Positions 11,511-22,079 of a DNA stretch of 64,000 bases are shown here, piece after piece (position 1 is the first letter of the stretch; every line of letters begins with the position of its first letter). The stretch is from Undaria pinnatifida (Eukaryota; Sar; Phaeophyceae; Laminariales; Alariaceae): positions 2,303,653 to 2,367,652 of the forward strand of contig JABAKD010000025.1 of the NCBI GenBank assembly GCA_012845835.1. Direction: 5' to 3'. The position numbers and the translations under genes were made by a program. The notes beneath the pieces were generated by a model. The model was not told where the DNA came from, searched no databases, and saw only the letters and a program-made list of their open reading frames with translations.

Positions 11511-14500
11511 ATGCCTTCGGGAATGACGTTGCGCAATAAGAAGCCCGCCAAGGCTGAAAGTACACAGGTCAGTACAATGGTGACTATCCATACGCTTTGC
11601 TTCTCTTCCGCGCGCTGTCACACACGTTCACCTCACCGCAACCTGTATCTAAAACCCTCGCATACCTACCATCGACTATACATACGCTTTGCTTCTCTGC
11701 CGAGCGCTGTCACACACGTTCACCTCACCGCAACCTGTGACTAACACCCTCACATACGGATCCATCCTACTTTCCCAAACTTTTGCCTCTCCCTGCACAT
11801 CCTCTCTGTGCCGTGTATCCACAACGTCCTCGAGTCCATTGTGCTTTCTGCACGTACATCATCCATCGTCAAACCTATTTCTATCACAATCTATGCAGCC
11901 GTCCTCAACACTTTTTCTCCACCTCGCCAAATGTGTATCCTTTTCCTTTGTCAACTCATCGCCTCCAGTACCGTTCACTGTGCAAATCAACCACACGTAT
12001 TTACATGTCCGTCCACACCCCGCCGTCCCTGCGCTTTCAATCATGTACATTCTTCCGCCCTCACCACTGATCCATACGTTAGGTTGCGCAGACAATCATG
12101 TCCAGCACGGGTGCTACACCGACGCGCGCTCCATCTACTCAGGTACTTCAACTTCCTCCAATTGTACTCTCTCTCATGATTTCGCGATTACAGCTCCTGA
12201 TGCCTTCGCATACCTACTTCTTAGACGATCTTTACCTACGTCGCTATTGGATTCGTCCCTCAAAATGTGTACACTCAACTCTATGCCAAACTATTCATTT
12301 CCAACTTTACATTCCATATCCGTTACACAATATTCAGATCAAGCCGGCATCTAAGCGAAAAAAGAAGAAATCTACTCTCGCCCTTGAGCCACCCAACATC
12401 GATCAGGTAAATCTACCTTCCCTCCTTTCCTGCGCACCAATTTCACATTGCTCCTCATATGTCACAGTCGCTCCTTCTCAGCCTCACTGTCTCATTGTAA
12501 CATGCGAAAAAAACTCCCTGTAGCAATGCTTTTAATTATTTCTTCCTTTACCTCGGTCCTGTGCCATACCATCCCTTACAGGACGTGGACGACGAGGACA
12601 ACAACGACGACGGCGACGTCGACTCTCTCACCACATCTAAGAAACGTCGTACAACGAAGGTGATCATGTTCTGATGTTTTGTCACATAATGCGTCCAATT
12701 GATTTCACTTTATCGCTCCTGACTGCGCACACAATCATGTCCAGCACGTATGCTACGCTGGCGCTCGATCAATCTACTACAATACTTACGCCTACTGCAA
12801 TGTACTCTCCCTCATCACTTCGCAATTACTGCCCCTGCCGTGTTGACAAACCTACTTCATATAAAATATTTCGCTACAACGCTATTGGTTTCCTTCCCCA
12901 TGTGTGTACACACGACTCCTTGCCAGCGTATTCATTTCCACCTTTCCCATCCATATTCGTTCACCATCTTCAGAACAAGCCGGCATCTAAGCGAGGAAAC
13001 AAGAAATCTACTCGAGCCCTTCAGCCCTCCACCAACGATCAGGTGAATCTAACTTCACTCCTCGCCTGCACAGCTTGTGACCACAGAGCTGATCTTTCTA
13101 GGGTGAAGAATCAGTACGGACACTGGGTGTGCTGGATGTCGACGAGTAGAAGAACGGTTTAATGTGAAGAACACACACACAGCAATTTCCCCCTACTGAT
13201 CATATGTCACTGTCGCTCCATCTGTACCTCACTGTCTCATCGTCTCATGCATAAAATCACTCACTAAATCATTTTTTTCATGATTTCTTCTTCTTCTTCC
13301 TCCATCACGTACCTTACCATCCTTTACAGGACGACGTCGACGAAGACAACGACGATGAGGACGACGACGACGACAACGACGACGCTTTCACCACATCCAA
13401 GAAAACGCGTAATTCGAAGGTGATCATTTTCTGCTGTTTTGTGAACATAATGCGCCCCACTCATTTCACTTTTTCCTTCCTGACGCCTTTCGAAAGTCGA
13501 CGTTTTATACGATATTTCGCTGCGTTTCAATTGGTGTCGTTCCCAAATAATGTACACACGACTGCATGTGATCCATATTCTACCTTTTGCTTTCCACACT
13601 CGTTCACACGACGACGACGACACGCTCATCACGTTCGACAGTTAACGTAAAACCAAGGTCATCATTTCCTGCTAACTTTTTCCATTTAACCGCCCAACTC
13701 ATTTCAATATATCGCTCTACCCCGCGTCGTTAACACCACCTTTGTACCATTCCTTTTTGTCGCCGCCTCCCTTCCGTTCCTCTTCAGGCCAAACACAAGC
13801 GCTCCTCCACCGCCTCCAAACAAGACCAGCGTGCCAACTCCAAGGTACGCCTCGCGTCCGCAACACACGTCCTCGTGTCATTTCCCATCGCGTTCATTCC
13901 TTCAATGACACTGATATGTCTACCTCACCTTGGTTGATCCTGACCAGGCTAAATCGATCTCCGTGTCCTCATCCAAGGAAGACAAGCGCCTGAAATCCAA
14001 GGTGCGCATTTATACCACACGTCCCTATTACATTCAATGACGTCCCATATCCTGTTGCCTTCATATCCGCTAGCTGCATTTGAAGTACCCTCCTGTATTG
14101 CTGTGTTTGCCTCTTTTGTCACTTATAATATCGATTCGGCTATAGAGTCCCACATCTTTGTTAATTACTGCATCCGGTCATACGATGTTAACAAACAATC
14201 ATTTTTTTATGATTCTTGGCCTCTCACGCCCGATAGTTCATTTCACGACTAGAAACCACTCCAGTGCGTTCATCACGTGCAGTTTGTGGACCTACGAATC
14301 AAATGACGTTTATTTTTCATTACCGCCTTTGCCTTCAATCCATCGTCCAAAACTGTATAGTAACCCTTCCGTCCATTGCCTTTCTTTCCCTGCCCATCTG
14401 CTTCAGGCTGAAAAGGCGCGCCGCGACCTCCTCACTTCTGCTCTCTCCTTCGAGTCTGCGAAAACGTCCTCCTTCGTCCTTCCGACGACCATCTACGCCG

Positions 14501-15518
14501 ACACCCTCGCGTCAAAAGACTTCAAAACCATCGAATATCTCATGGCCAGCACCACGCACAACGATATCTACCCTACCATCATCAGCATCGACTCTGTGAA
14601 CAGCGTCATCAGGTTGGTCTGCAACATCAACGGCTGCCGCTTCACCGTCGATCCGACTCTCCCTATTCCGCCGTGTCGGAAGAACAAGAACTCAGCGTCC
14701 ACGAAGGGCCACGAACAACGCGGCAAGAACCAACTCTCCACGTTCTCCTTCTTCACCGTCGCCGACAAATTTCAAACCGCCGACCAACACCCCCTCGCCA
14801 GCAAGAACCGTGTCAATACTACCGTGTCCTTCTCCACCGAGGTGCGTGTCCTTCCCTACGACACTCATTCTCTAAGTTCTTTTCCGATCATGTTCATCAC
14901 TTCCATCCCAATCAACATGCACTTACAATTTGCCGCCGCCCGTCATCTTTCTTGCCGCGAAAATCACTTCCCCTCAATCAGGTTCTCAACAAGGTGTTTG
15001 GAATGGACGCTGAAGCATATGTCCTAAAGGACAACAAAACCAAGACGAAGATCGTCAAGCAGCTCACCAACCGCGTCTTCCTGTGCGCCATGAAGCGCGG
15101 ACTGTGGACTCAACAAAACACCGTCACGCTTTCCGCCCTTGCGCTCAAGCCCGTCTCGCCCAACGACATCATCCACGGTCACATGTCCGACAACGGCGCC
15201 TTCGTCGACATCCGCAAGCCCATCAAACAAGAACCCATGGATGGGGGCGGCTCCTCCACGTCCAACGCACCCACTAACACCAAGCGCAAGCGCAAGGGTA
15301 ACGGTAAGTCGAAAGACAAAGCCGTCCACCACGACAGCGACGACAACGAGGAGACTTCGTCTGAACCTGATCCTGAAATCATATCCATCGACGACGACAC
15401 CGACAGCGACAGTTCCTCATCCTCTTCCGACGAGGACACGCCGGATTCTGCATCGTCATCCGGCGAGGAAGAAGCTTCGTCATCCAGCGACGAGTCGTCT
15501 TCCGATGACGAAGATTGA
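11511..15518 (+). CDS. Helitron accessory protein: 10-exon acidic nuclear-type protein, family unknown
   Basis: Exons 11511-11567, 12092-12142, 12338-12406, 12582-12659, 12974-13042, 13330-13419, 13788-13844, 13948-14001, 14407-14841 and 14982-15518 each begin after AG, and all but the last end at GT. All introns are phase 0 and the frame stays open for about 498 codons to TGA. The N-terminal half is short basic/acidic exons (KKRRTTK, an NLS-like patch; Asp runs). The core (exon 9 and the start of exon 10, about 230 residues) contains CNINGCRFTVDP, LSTFSFFTVADKF and TNRVFLCAMKRGLW, which I cannot assign. The tail has IKQEP, a SUMO-acceptor consensus, KRKRKGNGKSKDK, then IISIDDDTDSDS, resembling a SUMO-interacting motif, and a Ser/Asp/Glu terminus. 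It lies inside the Helitron, same strand as Rep. An OB-fold or chromatin protein is possible but unproven. Confidence 0.82.
12060..13660 (+). repeat. Tandemly amplified exon cassette within accessory gene
   Basis: Exons 2-3-4 (12092-12659) and their introns are repeated downstream. A dead copy of exon 2 lies at about 12733-12785 with its acceptor CAG changed to CAC and its donor lost. Exon 5 copies exon 3 (KPASKR..KKST), and exon 6 copies exon 4 (Asp-rich, TTSKK). A third fading copy at about 13607-13660 holds a broken Asp exon with an in-frame stop. The intron starts GTGATCATNTTCTG repeat in step. Confidence 0.85.
13076..13185 (+). repeat. Dispersed module M inside intron 6
   Basis: Contains AATCAGTACGGACACTGGGT and GAACGGTTTAATGTGAAGAA followed by a CA run. 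Near-identical copies lie at 56036-56115 and 63392-63460, and diverged ones at 24770-24830 and 34885-34945. It is a short repeat shared between the Helitron and outside DNA, so it was probably inserted into the intron. Confidence 0.8.
14126..14312 (+). repeat. Second copy of the Rep-upstream 180-bp repeat
   Basis: It lies in the intron between exons 8 (ends 14001) and 9 (starts 14407) of the accessory gene. It matches 3188-3372 from TATAATATC to CCTACGAAT. Same orientation as the first copy. Confidence 0.75.
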
Positions 15519-16216
15519 TTCTACCGACGCACCTAAGCTTCTGTTTCACATACCGTAGATGATCGTCTTCTTTAGCCATCAACTTTCTTCCGGCTCATTT
15601 TCACCTGAAGTTTGTCATATGCTATCAGCGTCTCAGTCGTTTCACTTACAACGAGTTCGTAAGCTATCACACGTTTCGTGTACACTACGTAATTATTTCC
15701 AGGTCGACCTTTTCATGTTTTTTTCGCTTTCTTTCGCTGTAGCATAGCAATCGAGATTTGCTGCTTTTTGCCCTTCCACCTTCGGGGCTTTTCCGATTCT
15801 TTCATTCACGATTTCGATTATTTGTTCGAATTAATCACCGTATCATCTTCGTCGCTTTCTTCTTCACCGGGTTCACCGTCATCTTGCTCTCTTCACCATT
15901 GATTTTTATCACGGAGCTATTACACTTACTCCGTTACATAAACAACAGTGCGGCGTCACCGATGTCTCTTTCCGAGTCATTCATCCGCCTGCCCATCCTG
16001 CGTACTTTCCATTGATATTTCATCTAAAATTATACTGATTACACATTCATCGCCCCTGATACGGCCACCGCGTTTCAATTCAGTCATGCCCAAAGTCGCG
16101 GGGATGTATCATCGATGCCACTTCCTCCTTTAATAGACATAACCTGCATCCTCCTCTCTATTTCCCGCACTTCTCATCGTCAATTCATTGATTGACCTTC
16201 TTCGGGCGTATCTCCG
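15519..16216 (+). other. Helitron 3' non-coding region
   Basis: T/C-rich sequence between the accessory gene stop and the terminal hairpin. No gene recognised. It would hold the 3' UTR of the accessory transcript and the element's right subterminal region. Confidence 0.55.
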
Positions 16217-16260
16217 GGTGGCCGTCCCGCCGCCTACGGCGGGCGGCCACCTTACCCTAG
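16217..16260 (+). terminator. Helitron 3' terminal hairpin and CTAG end
   Basis: A 15-bp stem, GGTGGCCG with one bulged T then CCCGCCG, loop CCTA, then CGGCGGGCGGCCACC. It is followed by TTACC and CTAG at 16257-16260. The next host base is T. In the Helitron family this hairpin plus CTRR defines the rolling-circle termination site. Confidence 0.9.
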
Positions 16261-16303
16261 TCACTATTATTATCATTATTGTTTTTTTTCATTATTATTA
16301 TTA

Positions 16304-17466
16304 GAGTGTTTGCGAAAGTACGTTTTTAGAAATTTACTTCTTCAAAAATTGTCCCGAAGGCAATATTTGCGGTAAATTTCTGAAAAAAAGGCAAAAATGT
16401 ACTTTGTCGAAGGTAGGTTTTGATCAAAAGTTACGGTAAATTTTGTCTCTCTGTTTCATTGGCCTACAACACACCGAGCATTTGTCCGAGGCAGAACGCC
16501 GCTGCAAGGGTCTATAGCGCCCTAATCAGGACCAGTTTGAAGCACCACGCTGTTGTCACGACACAACACAAGCTACAAATACGAACGCACGGAGGATTGA
16601 GAGGGTAGTACCCTGAGCACGACGCGCAGGCGTAACATCAGAGATATGCAGCAGGCCGGTGATAAACCGTCTGTTGCTGCCCTCTGCGTCCGTGACCAAG
16701 GGTTCAGCGCTTGCTGCAAGCTGTGGTGAACTTCTCGCAGCTGGCGGAGTCGAACGCACGCACGCGGAGAGGAGCCTCAACGCAGAGAGCGACACCACGC
16801 GCCTTGATTGCGGCTATCGTGTGCCGCATCTGGCAAGATAGGACTCGTATCGGTCCATCTGTGCGACAGCAGCCACCGCGCTTCTTCAACATCACCGCGA
16901 CTGAAGCGTGGCATGACTTTCGGTTTAGGGCAGAGGAGCGGAAACTCCTCTGCCCTAAACCGCTGCGTTCACTGCGGATTCTTCGCAGGGTGGTGCTTCG
17001 CAATAACAGGTCCACGTTCCATGGGGAAACTGTGCTCCGCCTTCCCTTCCGTCGCATGAGGAAGGCGTTGCTCTGCTTGTAGCACGTGTAATGAGGTAGT
17101 CCCTGTTCACGAGGAGTTTTTTACGCGCGAGACAGACCGCCATACCTCTGATTTGTAGTCTGTTGGGTGCTTGCATGTACCGTGTTCCAGGTACTGCTGC
17201 ACCTGAAACGAGAGGCTCGAGACTGGAGTACGTACAACGAGTACTCGTATATCGTATAATACTACGAGTACTCGTACTGCTGCTGCTGTACTCGTACGTA
17301 TATTACAATCGCGCACATCCCCGTTTCCCTACTAAATTTCGGAGGCGTCGCCTGCAGGATTTTGTTTACCGCTAGCGCAAACACACCAAAAACTCGGTGG
17401 GAAGGCAATTCACTTTTTTTAGCGGAAGGCAAGTAAATTTTTAGAAACGTATTTTCGCAAACACTC
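16304..17466 (+). mobile_element. PIF/Harbinger-type remnant, copy 1 (1163 bp)
   Basis: Terminal inverted repeats begin GAGTGTTTGCGAAARTACG and extend about 36 bp. TA (TTA on the left) flanks both ends, fitting Tourist/PIF termini. An open frame at about 16711-17082 includes RIGPSVRQQPPRF, EAWHDFRF and NRSTFHGET, which resemble the region ahead of the HARBI1-type DDE nuclease domain. The nuclease domain itself is absent. Copy 2 (37188-38520) is inverted relative to this one. Only 43 bp separate it from the Helitron 3' end. Assignment to PIF/Harbinger rests on termini and weak protein similarity. Confidence 0.75.
16921..16962. other. Perfect 18-bp stem hairpin within Harbinger copy 1
   Basis: CGGTTTAGGGCAGAGGAG, loop CGGAAA, then the exact complement. 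In copy 2 (about 37867-37908) the same hairpin is present, but one arm has lost bases (CCCTAAACC versus CCTGAAACC). Confidence 0.9.
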
Positions 17467-17468
17467 TA

Positions 17469-17747
17469 TCGTTATCATTTTTATTTTTTTCATTATTATT
17501 ATACTTATTAATACAACGGCAGCTTGCGCTGCCGGGGTTGTAACGAAGACCACTGATAGGGACAGCTTACGCTAAACCTACAATGGGACTCGAAGGGTGG
17601 CCCAGCTAGCGTTGGGCTGCGAAAGCAACTGATTTAAATCGACACACGACGCGTATGAAAATACGCGGAAGACAAGTGTGGTGAGCTAAAGCTTTATTTT
17701 TCCCCATCCATCCGCCGGAGGATAAAAAATATATATATATATATATA
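17469..17747. other. Spacer with two GC hairpins and a TA run
   Basis: Hairpins: GGCAGC-TTGC-GCTGCC at about 17518, inside an ACAAC..GTTGT frame, and GCCCAGC-TAGC-GTTGGGC (one mismatch) at about 17598. A (TA)n tract follows at about 17730-17747. No gene recognised. Confidence 0.5.
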
Positions 17748-18690
17748 TTGAATATTATTTGTGACCTAAACCTCCTAAAAAATCTTCCCCCCCCCCCCCC
17801 CCCTCTTGCTCTCCCTTACTCAAACGCCCCACCAAATATCGAAATCCGCCACATTAATAAACAATTCACGCACAGGATATCACCTCATTATCTTTCGAGA
17901 GCCATCCATGCCGCTGTGGTTCCCCCCCCCCCCCCCCCCCCCGCCTCGAACGCCCCCTTCTTCCCCATCACCCGCACCTTCGCCTAGACCTAGCACCACA
18001 CGTATGACAAACCCCTCACCTAAAGCCCTTCCTCCCCCCCCCCCCGCCCCCCCCCCCCCCCCCGCCCCCACCCCCCACCCTCCCCCCCCAACCCATCCCA
18101 ACCCCCCCCCCTCGAACACTCCACCCTCTCTTTACTCACTGATTGTACGACTTACCCCAGGATATACACGATAAACTGATGTATTATTTCCAAAAATGTC
18201 ACATTTATCCCCTCGAAATAATGTGTAGTTTCCAGGCACATATCGAGCTGCCCCCCCCCCCCCCCCGCCCCAACCCCCCCCCCCCCCCCCCCCGCCCCCC
18301 AATAATAAACTGGTGCCAAAACCGTCAGATTTATCCCCTCGAAAGGATTTATAGCTTACATGCACAAATTACCCCTCCCCCCCCCCCCCCCCCCCCCCCG
18401 CCCCCCTCCAAACCCGCTCGCTTTTGATCAAAACCAGGCCCCCCCTTTCCCTTCACAGCTGTCAGATTTTGTCCCCCTCAGAAACGGGTTTTATAGTTTC
18501 CGCGCACAGACTGACTAAAATCATCCTGTTGACCCTGATAGCTACACTGTAGCTGTAAGGGGAGTCGCCGACCTATATCCTTAATGAGGACACACAACTC
18601 TTAATGCGCGCGATCGGAGTATCACACACAGCTTGCAAAGATGAGTTTCGACGAAATCTTCGATCTCACAGCTGGAGTGTATTTTAATTT
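17748..18690 (+). repeat. Family A dispersed repeat, copy A1
   Basis: Built of sub-blocks separated by poly-C tracts (about 17787, 17923, 18040, 18251, 18371). The blocks include CAAACGCCCCACC, ATATCACCTCATTATCTTTC, CACCTTCGCCTAGACCTAGC, then CAGATTTTGTCCCCCTCAGA and GTCGCCGACCTATATCCTTA. The right end module is GATCGGAGTATCACACACAG, then CTTGC..GATGAG, then CAGCTGGAGTGTATTTTAAT. No ORF survives. Other long copies: 36205-37180 (+), 48130-49350 (-), 57340-58545 (-), 59105-59640 (-). Confidence 0.9.
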
Positions 18691-20840
18691 TTATAATGTA
18701 TAATTTTTTCTTTAGTTTCATCATTAATTACTATTATTATCATTTTTATTTTTGATAATATTGTTATTATTATCAAAAAAAAAATTTCATTATTGCCCGT
18801 CGACAATGTAGCGTAGATACCTTTCCGATCTAAATTGAATATCCTTCCATAAATTGGCAGTAGCACCCAATATGAAGTCAAATGATTGCACTATAATGCA
18901 GTGGTATCTTTCGCCTGCCCGTATTATTGTTGTTTCAACAACAAAGAATCATTGCGTTTTAATGTCGTCATCGCAAAGGTAGTAGTCGATTATACATCTG
19001 GTATTATTTTGAATTTCGGCTGCTACAAGATGTAGGGTCGTTATACACGCAATTAATGGGTCAATCGGTCAATTCGACAGCAGAATTATTTTTATCATAC
19101 AAGAAGCGATCTCGCGTACAGTAGTGGAGATCCATCTGTAGAGGTGATTGGGTAGTCCCGGTCGCTCGCCAGAGTGCCTGTGAACCCGTTTGACAAAGAT
19201 TGGAACAACTGTTCGTTGCTGTAGTGCGAGCATGTATGTGGAGTGGTGCCGGTCGCCGCGATGGTGCTGGTGTTTCCGGTTGGCATATGCATACCGGCAC
19301 TACAGAGGGACAACCGCCGCCTTCCTATATGTACAATAATAGAACATTATTCTTCGAAAAACATGACGCACAAATATGAGGGGAGTCGCCGACCTATATC
19401 CTTAGTGAGGACACGCAACCTGCCACTATGGTGAAAAATAAAATAAAATAATACGAGTAGTAGTATAGCGTAAACCACGCCCAGGAAAAGAAAACTTACT
19501 TACGCACGTAACCACAAGTACCAACAACCCTGACCAAGCCATCCATCCGCAAACCGCAAACCATCCACCATACATATGGTAGAGCAGTACTTCCGAAGTA
19601 TAGTGGAAACTACTGAAATAATTTTTTGAAATAGGTACGATGTTAGTTTAAATCAAATTTCCCCACCTAAATAAAGTAAAAATACTTTTAACACCAATCA
19701 TTGTAGTGGAGAAAAAAAAATTGTCAATAAATAAAAGATTAGGGCCCCTCCTATTACAATTTTACCCACATAGTTTAGTACAAATACCAGCAAGCAGATT
19801 TGATCTCGCAGCTGGAGTATATTTTCATTTTTCATAAAATATGAGTTTTGACCCAAAATTCGTCGAACTCATACCTGATAAATAAAATGTTAGAGTGACA
19901 GCGTTTCAATTTGGTGTCCCTCAGAGTTTTTTTATTATTATTATTAAATACAGACTAGTACTTGTATATATTTTTAATTTTTGGGGGGAGTGGCCGACTT
20001 TCATTCTCGAACGCTGTACGAGGTAACATACAAGATAACTAATAACATTCTGTATTCGTACTCCTCCCGATATTAAAGCTGGGGGAAAGAAAAAACAAAG
20101 CAACCCGCCTACCATACATATGATGGAGAAGTGCACTGGAAACTACAGTACTGAAGTTAAAAAATAGATGTGATGTTAGGTCTAGCTCAAAAAAATTCCC
20201 CACCACCTGAATAAAAGAGTAAAAATACCATCACTTTACGGATGGGTATGGCAGGAAATGCGAATGAATGCGAATGATGACTTGCATTTTGTTTCGCCGC
20301 CTGGCAATATTTTCCCGAAGAGAGATTTTTTTGCTGGACGTTGGTATAATACAACGAAATCCCGGAGAGTGGACAAAAAAATGCTTTTGGTTCTTATAAA
20401 ACTACGAAGGCTTGTGTACGAGGGGTCAGCATACAGTCCAAAAACTCCACCAAGCACCAACTGGGCACCTACTCGCGATCGTCAAACAACTCCAAAGATG
20501 GCGAGCAGGACTGCATACACGTCCCAGTTTGTGTGGTTCGGGTAACTTGGGGATTTTGATGGGCATTTTGGCAATCGAATGCACCCTTGGGGTTCGAACG
20601 AAAAAGCAGCATTTTGGCCATTTCAGAATGCCGGTCGGTATTTTTTGCCTCATTTCCTCTTATACCACTGCTGTGCATCGGATGTTTTAGCTAAATCCAG
20701 TCTTGGATTCGCATTTTATGACTGCAGTGTTCAACCATGTTCAACCATACCCATCGGTCTTTACAATTGTAGTGAACAATAAATAGGACCCCTCCTAATG
20801 AAAACTCACCCATATTATAGTATATTACAAGTACCAACAA
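18691..20840. other. AT-rich spacer with repeat fragments
   Basis: No gene recognised. Family A end fragments lie at about 19375-19430 (GTCGCCGACCTATATCCTTA) and 19795-19880 (CAGCTGGAGTATATTTTCAT next to CAAAATTCGTCGAACTCA). A CATATGRTRGAG..ACTTC block at about 19570 recurs near 20115, suggesting a local diverged duplication. Confidence 0.55.
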
Positions 20841-20925
20841 CGCAGCTTGCAAATATGAATATTGACCTGAAATTCTTCGAACTCACGGCTGACGTCCTTG
20901 AAATATTTTTATAAAATGATATCGT
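20841..20925 (+). repeat. Dispersed module, second copy
   Basis: It matches 1166-1250: ACGCAGCTTGCAAATATGA, then ATTGACCTGAAATTCTTCGA and ACTCACGGCTGACGTCCTTG. It lies about 275 bp upstream of the sulfotransferase exon. Confidence 0.75.
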
Positions 20926-21199
20926 ACAGTTTGTCCCTGACAAGGGGGGATGCAGTCCCATGTTCAACAACCGCCTCCTCCTACGCAACAGCAGCGGTAG
21001 CTACCACCAGTGAGAGAGACCGTTCGAGGGACCAGCGGAACTGGATCGTAGTCGTACAATCACTGGTGTGCTCCTCACAGTTCATGAGCACAGAATTGGC
21101 ATCCCTCAGTTTGTTGTCTCGTGCTGTACGAGATACCCTGTACCGGAGACTATATACCTACTACTGCTGCTATAGGCCCAGAAGTCCTCCAAGAACATC

Positions 21200-21400
21200 A
21201 TGAAGAGTCGACAGATGATGGCCTTGTTTCTCGGCGTTGCAGCCACAGCATCGGCGGCAGCAGACCTAAGCGCGACTGAACAAGCGTTCTTAACGGGCAC
21301 GTCTCCTGGGGGGCACGCTGAGCGTCCCACCGCCATCCTGGTGATGGCAGTGGGCAGGTCGGGTTCGTCAATGGTCGGAGAGTTTTTCAATCAAAACAAG
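21200..21400 (+). CDS. First exon of a secretory-pathway sulfotransferase (partial)
   Basis: Starts at ATG 21200. Residues 1-21 form a hydrophobic signal peptide or anchor (MKSRQMMALFLGVAATASAA). Residues about 45-60 read AILVMAVGRSGSSMVGE, the PAPS 5'-phosphosulfate-binding loop (GRSGSS) typical of membrane carbohydrate sulfotransferases, followed by FFNQN. The exon ends AACAAG with a good donor GTAAGT at 21401, phase 0 after 67 codons. No later exon (3'-phosphate-binding motif or remaining fold) was found in the next tens of kb, and a palindromic repeat starts 124 bp downstream. It is either the start of a gene whose next exon is far away, or a captured or orphaned exon. It would act in the Golgi on a glycan if the gene were complete. 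Confidence 0.72.
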
Positions 21401-21523
21401 GTAAGTTATGAGGCATATATCGGGACCAATATATTTAGTGTTAATGCCGGTAATTTCTTACTGCTGCTGTGAATAGAGTATGTGTGCGCTGTCTTCACAT
21501 TAAACAGTTCTTCATTTATTTCT

Positions 21524-22079
21524 GACCCAGGCTACGATAGGGGGGTCCCCTCTTGGGCCTTTTATTTCAGTGGCCAGGGGTCACTCGCGCGAGTAACCCC
21601 TTGCGAGTGACCCTTTGATTCCAATGCGATCTTGACCCAGGCTATGGTAGGGGGGTCCCTTTTTGGGCCTTGAATTTCAGTGACGAGGGGTCACTCGCGC
21701 GAGTAACCCCTTCGTTCTTTTGCAATCTTACGTTTTCTTCATGTTTTATATTGACGAAATCAATCCGCAATGCAAAGGTAATCTAAGCTGCTACAAAACA
21801 ACTGCCTAAACCGTTTTCATCCGCGAGGTACAGAGTCACTCGTGCGAGTGGCTCAAACACACCAGTGAAAACGGGGGGACCCCCCCTACCGTAGCCTTGG
21901 TCTATTACGTATGCTTCATGTTTCATATTGACGAAACCAATCCGCAATGCAAAGGTGATCTAAGCTGCCACAAAACAAGTGCCTAAACCATCTTCATCTG
22001 TGGGGTACAGAGCCACTCGTGCGACTGGCGCAAACACACCAGTAAAAACGGGGGTACTTCCCCTACCGTAGCCTTGATC
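21524..22079. mobile_element. Palindromic element with left-left-right-right arms
   Basis: The left arm GACCCAGGCTAYGRTAGGGG is present at 21524 and 21634 (110-bp spacing). Its inverted form, CCCCTACCGTAGCCTTGRTC, ends at 21903 and 22079 (176-bp spacing). The left arms contain a near-perfect 24-nt palindrome, GGGGTCACTCGCGCGAGT then AACCCC (21577-21600, 21687-21710). The right arms contain the related CACTCGTGCGAGTGGC. The right-hand units also repeat TATTGACGAAAYCAATCCGC. No protein is encoded. It looks like a foldback or MITE with both arms tandemly duplicated. Confidence 0.8.

Larger units (their letters stand above)
3144..16260 (+). mobile_element. Large Helitron-type rolling-circle transposon (5' end approximate)
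   Basis: The element carries a Rep/PIF1-helicase gene and a second multi-exon gene. It ends at 16260 with a 15-bp GC hairpin (16217-16251), nine more bases and the terminal CTAG. The next base is T, exactly the canonical Helitron 3' end and AT target. A 9-bp perfect GC hairpin (3144-3165) sharing the CGGGCGGC core lies upstream of the first gene, and I use it as a provisional left limit. The true 5' end, which should follow an A in the target, was not identified and could be up to several hundred bases further left. Total length is about 13 kb, long for a Helitron but not unusual for autonomous ones. Confidence 0.85.

Noticed and set aside
17880-18365. Pro-rich and Gly-rich ORFs in family A copies
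   Set aside because: They are produced by the poly-C/poly-G tracts and are not conserved between copies.
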